DNA from: Frigoribacterium sp. Leaf415
GTDB lineage: Bacteria > Actinomycetota > Actinomycetes > Actinomycetales > Microbacteriaceae
Assembly (NCBI RefSeq): GCF_001424645.1
Contig: NZ_LMQR01000001.1
Span: 985,301-1,049,300, forward strand
DNA: 64,000 nt
Direction of reading: 5' to 3'
Positions 61,883 through 64,000 of this stretch are shown one piece after another. Each line of letters starts with the position of its first letter. Within the stretch, counting starts at the first letter, position 1. The translations under genes were made by a program, and so were the position numbers. The notes beneath the pieces were generated by a model. The model was not told the DNA's origin. It was given only the letters and a program-made list of their open reading frames with translations, and did not search any database.

Positions 61883-62344
61883 GTGCCTCAGACCCTCGAC
61901 GTCCTCATAGCCGCCGAGGCGACCTCGGTGCCCGTGTACTCCCACCCGGGCGACGCCGGCGCCGACCTGCTCTCGACACAAGACCTGGTGTTGCGTCCCG
62001 GGCACCGCGCCCTGGTCGGCACGGGCGTCTCCATCGCCCTGCCCGACGGTTTCGCCGCGTTCGTCATGCCCCGTAGCGGACTGGCCGCGAAGCACGGCAT
62101 CACCGTCGTGAACGCCCCGGGTACGGTCGACGCCGGCTACCGCGGCGAGATCAAGGTCTCGCTGCTGAACACCGACCTCGAGGCCGAGCACCACGTCGCC
62201 GTCGGCGACAAGATCGCCCAACTCGTCATCATGCCGGTCGTCCGCGCGACCTTCGTCCCCGTCGCGACGCTCCCCGAGAGCGTGCGAGGGGCCGACGGGC
62301 ACGGCTCCACCGGATACGCACACAACCCAGGAGGCACCGCGTGA
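61883..62344 (+). CDS. dut: dUTP diphosphatase
   Basis: A 153-residue trimeric dUTPase that makes dUMP and keeps uracil out of DNA. The five motifs are present: HPGDAGADLLS (1), PRSGLAAKHGI (2), VNAPGTVDAGYRGEIKV (3), VGDKIAQLVIMP (4) and GSTGYAH (5, a variant with Tyr-Ala in place of Phe-Gly). It starts with GTG 61883, six bases after TACCCT (leaderless). It is coupled to DUF3710 by a GTGA overlap. Confidence 0.94.
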   Translation: MPQTLDVLIAAEATSVPVYSHPGDAGADLLSTQDLVLRPGHRALVGTGVSIALPDGFAAFVMPRSGLAAKHGITVVNAPGTVDAGYRGEIKVSLLNTDLEAEHHVAVGDKIAQLVIMPVVRATFVPVATLPESVRGADGHGSTGYAHNPGGTA

Positions 62345-63060
62345 GGAAGTCCAAACGCCGCGAGCAAGAACTGGCCGCGGTCGAGATCGACGTCGAGTCG
62401 GCGGACGTCGACGACGTCGAGATCGACATCGAGTCCCTCGACGACGCAGAGGTCGAGGTGTTCGACGACTCGAAGTCGGCACCCGAGGACCGTGCCGACG
62501 TCGGCCCCCTGGACGAGACCGAGGCCAACCCCGTCCGTCCGTACGTCGACCTCGGTGGCGTCAAGATCCTGCCCCGAGAGGGGCTCCACCTCCGGCTCGA
62601 GGTCGAAGAGGGAAGCAAGCGGGTCGTCGCCGTCGGCCTCGACTTCGCCAAGTCGACGCTGCAGGTGCAGCCGTTCGCCGCGCCGCGCACGACGGGTCTC
62701 TGGAACGAGATCCGGGGGCAGATCAGCGAGCAGATCGAGAAGCAGGGCGGTACGACGGCCGAGGTCGTGGGGCCGTTCGGCCCCGAGGTCCGCGCCGAGA
62801 TCCCGGTGATGGGTGGCGACCCCGGCACGACCAGGCGAGCGCGCTTCATCGGCGTCGACGGTCCTCGATGGTTCCTCCGCGGCGTCATCGCGGGCGACGC
62901 GGCCCACGAGGGCGAGGCCGCGGAGAAGATCGAAGAGCTCTTCCGCAGCATCGTCGTGGTCCGCGGAACGACCCCCATGCCTCCGCGCGAGCTGATCCCG
63001 TTGGCCATGCCGAAGGCCGGCCCGACCGACGCCCCGGGCACCACGCCCTCGGTCGTCTGA
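62341..63060 (+). CDS. DUF3710 family protein
   Basis: A 239-residue cytosolic protein. It has a basic start (MRKSKRREQE), an acidic disordered stretch of about 50 residues, then the conserved domain (VDLGGVKILPREGLHLRLEVEEG; TGLWNEIRGQISEQI; GPRWFLRGVIAGDAA) and an RELIPLAMP end. It is an actinobacterial family of unknown function, always near dut and DUF3159. It starts with GTG overlapping the dut stop (GTGA). Confidence 0.9.
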   Translation: MRKSKRREQELAAVEIDVESADVDDVEIDIESLDDAEVEVFDDSKSAPEDRADVGPLDETEANPVRPYVDLGGVKILPREGLHLRLEVEEGSKRVVAVGLDFAKSTLQVQPFAAPRTTGLWNEIRGQISEQIEKQGGTTAEVVGPFGPEVRAEIPVMGGDPGTTRRARFIGVDGPRWFLRGVIAGDAAHEGEAAEKIEELFRSIVVVRGTTPMPPRELIPLAMPKAGPTDAPGTTPSVV

Positions 63061-63066
63061 CCCGAC

Positions 63067-63825
63067 GTGTCCGCGTCCGACGAGCGGCCCGACCCGGCTG
63101 ATCCGTCGCCGCTCGACGACCCCCGGGTGTCGCTCGCGGCTCAGTTGCAGGCCGCCGCCCGGCGGGCCGGCATCGGCCAGGTCGCCCCCGGCGAGGTGCC
63201 CACGGCGGCTGCGCTGCTGACGGCGATCGGTGGGGTGCGCGGGCTCGTCGAGTCCATCGTCCCCGGCCTCGGCTTCGTGGTCGTCTACACGATCACCCGC
63301 GACGTCGTGCCGTCGGTCCTCATCCCGTTGGTCCTGGCCGTGGCATTCGTCGTCGCTCGGGCCGTCCAGCGTGGCCCGGTCGCCCAGGCACTCGCCGGCG
63401 TCTTCGGCATCGCCCTCTCCGCGGGGATCGCGCTGCTCTCCGGCCGGGCCGAGAACAACTTCGTCCCCGGGCTGCTCATCAACGCCGCTTCGCTCGCCGC
63501 CATGCTGGTCAGCATCGCCGTGCGCTGGCCCCTCATCGGCATCGTGGTGGGACTCCTCACGAACGAGGGCACGGGTTGGCGGGCCGATCGGGCGAAAAGG
63601 CGCGTCCTCGTCCTGGCCACGTGGTTGTGGGCCGGGCTCTTCGCCGCACGCCTCGCCGTCCAGGTGCCCCTCTGGCTTGCCGGTGACGTGGCGCTGCTCG
63701 GCACGCTCAAACTCGTCATGGGCGTTCCCCTGTACGCCGGGCTGCTCTGGGTGACCTGGCTCCTCGTCCGGACGGTCTATCGAGGACGCGAGGCGGCGGA
63801 CGACGCGCGGGGCCCCTCGGCCTGA
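63067..63825 (+). CDS. DUF3159 family membrane protein
   Basis: A 252-residue protein with about five to six membrane helices. The family signature is VPTAAALLTAIGGVRGLVESIVPGLGFVVVYTIT, followed by GIALSAGIALLSGRAENNFVPGLLINAAS and LTNEGTGWRADRAKRR. It may be an intracellular-septation-protein-A-like transporter or scaffold; role unknown. It starts with GTG six bases after the DUF3710 stop, so dut, DUF3710 and DUF3159 form one operon. Confidence 0.88.
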   Translation: MSASDERPDPADPSPLDDPRVSLAAQLQAAARRAGIGQVAPGEVPTAAALLTAIGGVRGLVESIVPGLGFVVVYTITRDVVPSVLIPLVLAVAFVVARAVQRGPVAQALAGVFGIALSAGIALLSGRAENNFVPGLLINAASLAAMLVSIAVRWPLIGIVVGLLTNEGTGWRADRAKRRVLVLATWLWAGLFAARLAVQVPLWLAGDVALLGTLKLVMGVPLYAGLLWVTWLLVRTVYRGREAADDARGPSA

Positions 63826-63847
63826 CCCGCGCCTCCTGGTGCTATGT

Positions 63848-63869
63848 TTTGTCTCGACATCGAGACAAA
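63848..63869. promoter_or_regulatory. Perfect 9-bp inverted repeat upstream of acnA, candidate operator
   Basis: Arms TTTGTCTCG (63848-63856) and CGAGACAAA (63861-63869) with ACAT between, in an otherwise GC-rich gap. TAGGCT (63905-63910) is the likely acnA -10, so the dyad lies about 36 bases upstream of it. It does not match the AcnR consensus known from corynebacteria, so the regulator is unknown. Confidence 0.6.
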
Positions 63870-63976
63870 CCGCTGGGATCGGCCCCGGGGACACCCCGCG
63901 GACTTAGGCTGACCTCGCTGGTGGGCGTCGCGCGCACCGGCCAAGATGAGGGCGTAGTCAGCAAGGGAGACGGCAC

Positions 63977-64000
63977 GTGTCTGCAATCAACAGTTTCGGC
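63977..64000 (+). CDS. acnA: Aconitate hydratase, first eight codons (cut by window)
   Basis: GTG followed by codons for SAINSFG, the standard opening of actinobacterial aconitase A (MSA-x-NSFGAKDTL), preceded by AAGGGAGA as ribosome site and by a 5' leader of about 60 bases after TAGGCT. The position after DUF3159 is the usual one in related genomes. Only eight codons are visible, so the call rests on this short match and on context. Confidence 0.75.

Noticed and set aside
1..64000. Mobile elements, prophage, CRISPR, tRNA or defence systems
   Set aside because: No transposase, integrase, terminal repeats, cas-like genes, tRNA cloverleaf or toxin-antitoxin pair was recognised on either strand.

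Overview
The window is a high-GC (roughly 70% by eye), gene-dense chromosomal segment from an actinobacterium, most likely of the family Microbacteriaceae. The evidence is the housekeeping order: sigA - murT/gatD-like - DUF7455 - parE/parC-type topoisomerase - nucleotide pyrophosphatase - sepH - DUF4193 - DUF3093 - dut - DUF3710 - DUF3159 - acnA, together with nadE - glnA2 - glnE and glnA1 - RDD - DUF4191 - sucB - lpd - pepA. The genus cannot be fixed from the sequence. I saw no insertion sequence, phage, CRISPR array, tRNA or rRNA. The one RNA gene is rnpB.

Layout. 1-9 kb: an Lpd-like flavoprotein cut by the left edge, small genes, and a five-gene ATGA-coupled operon with a peptide/nickel-type ABC importer and an SfnB/DszC-like flavin enzyme, probably for organosulfur scavenging. 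9-12.5 kb: a redox-switch pair (HxlR regulator and quinone reductase, QorR/Qor2-like), then the conserved actinobacterial trio histidine phosphatase - DUF3090 - SCO1664-family kinase-like protein. 12.5-24.4 kb: a MoxR ATPase/VWA pair, DinB-like protein, cardiolipin synthase, a septum-formation-domain protein, a sarcosine-oxidase-like enzyme, a hydrolase, a large variable membrane protein, a Nif3-like protein and a coiled-coil protein with a decayed zinc ribbon. 24.5-33 kb: rnpB, ppgK, map, nadE, glnA2, glnE. 33-38.2 kb: a polysaccharide island lying between glnE and glnA1. 38.3-47.3 kb: glnA1, RDD, DUF4191, a pseudokinase-like membrane protein, sucB, lpdA, pepA. 47.4-64 kb: PAC2, MFS, sigA, murT/gatD-like, topoisomerase genes, sepH, dut and neighbours, ending eight codons into acnA.

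Three things stand out. (1) The MurT/GatD pair has no cysteine in either protein. GatD lacks its catalytic Cys and His and MurT lacks its zinc ribbon, so it cannot work as the known glutamine-dependent lipid II amidase. (2) The island encodes a hyaluronan-synthase-like processive glycosyltransferase, a membrane-anchored GH26 hydrolase and a UDP-glucose dehydrogenase, behind a leader containing three dyads and a direct repeat: a compact candidate system for a uronic-acid polysaccharide. (3) The 10-mer AGGAGGCGCG occurs about 17 times on both strands, both inside genes in several reading frames and as inverted pairs in terminators, which resembles the behaviour of DNA-uptake sequences. In addition, at least 15 genes start 6-7 bases after a TANNNT hexamer, indicating widespread leaderless transcription.
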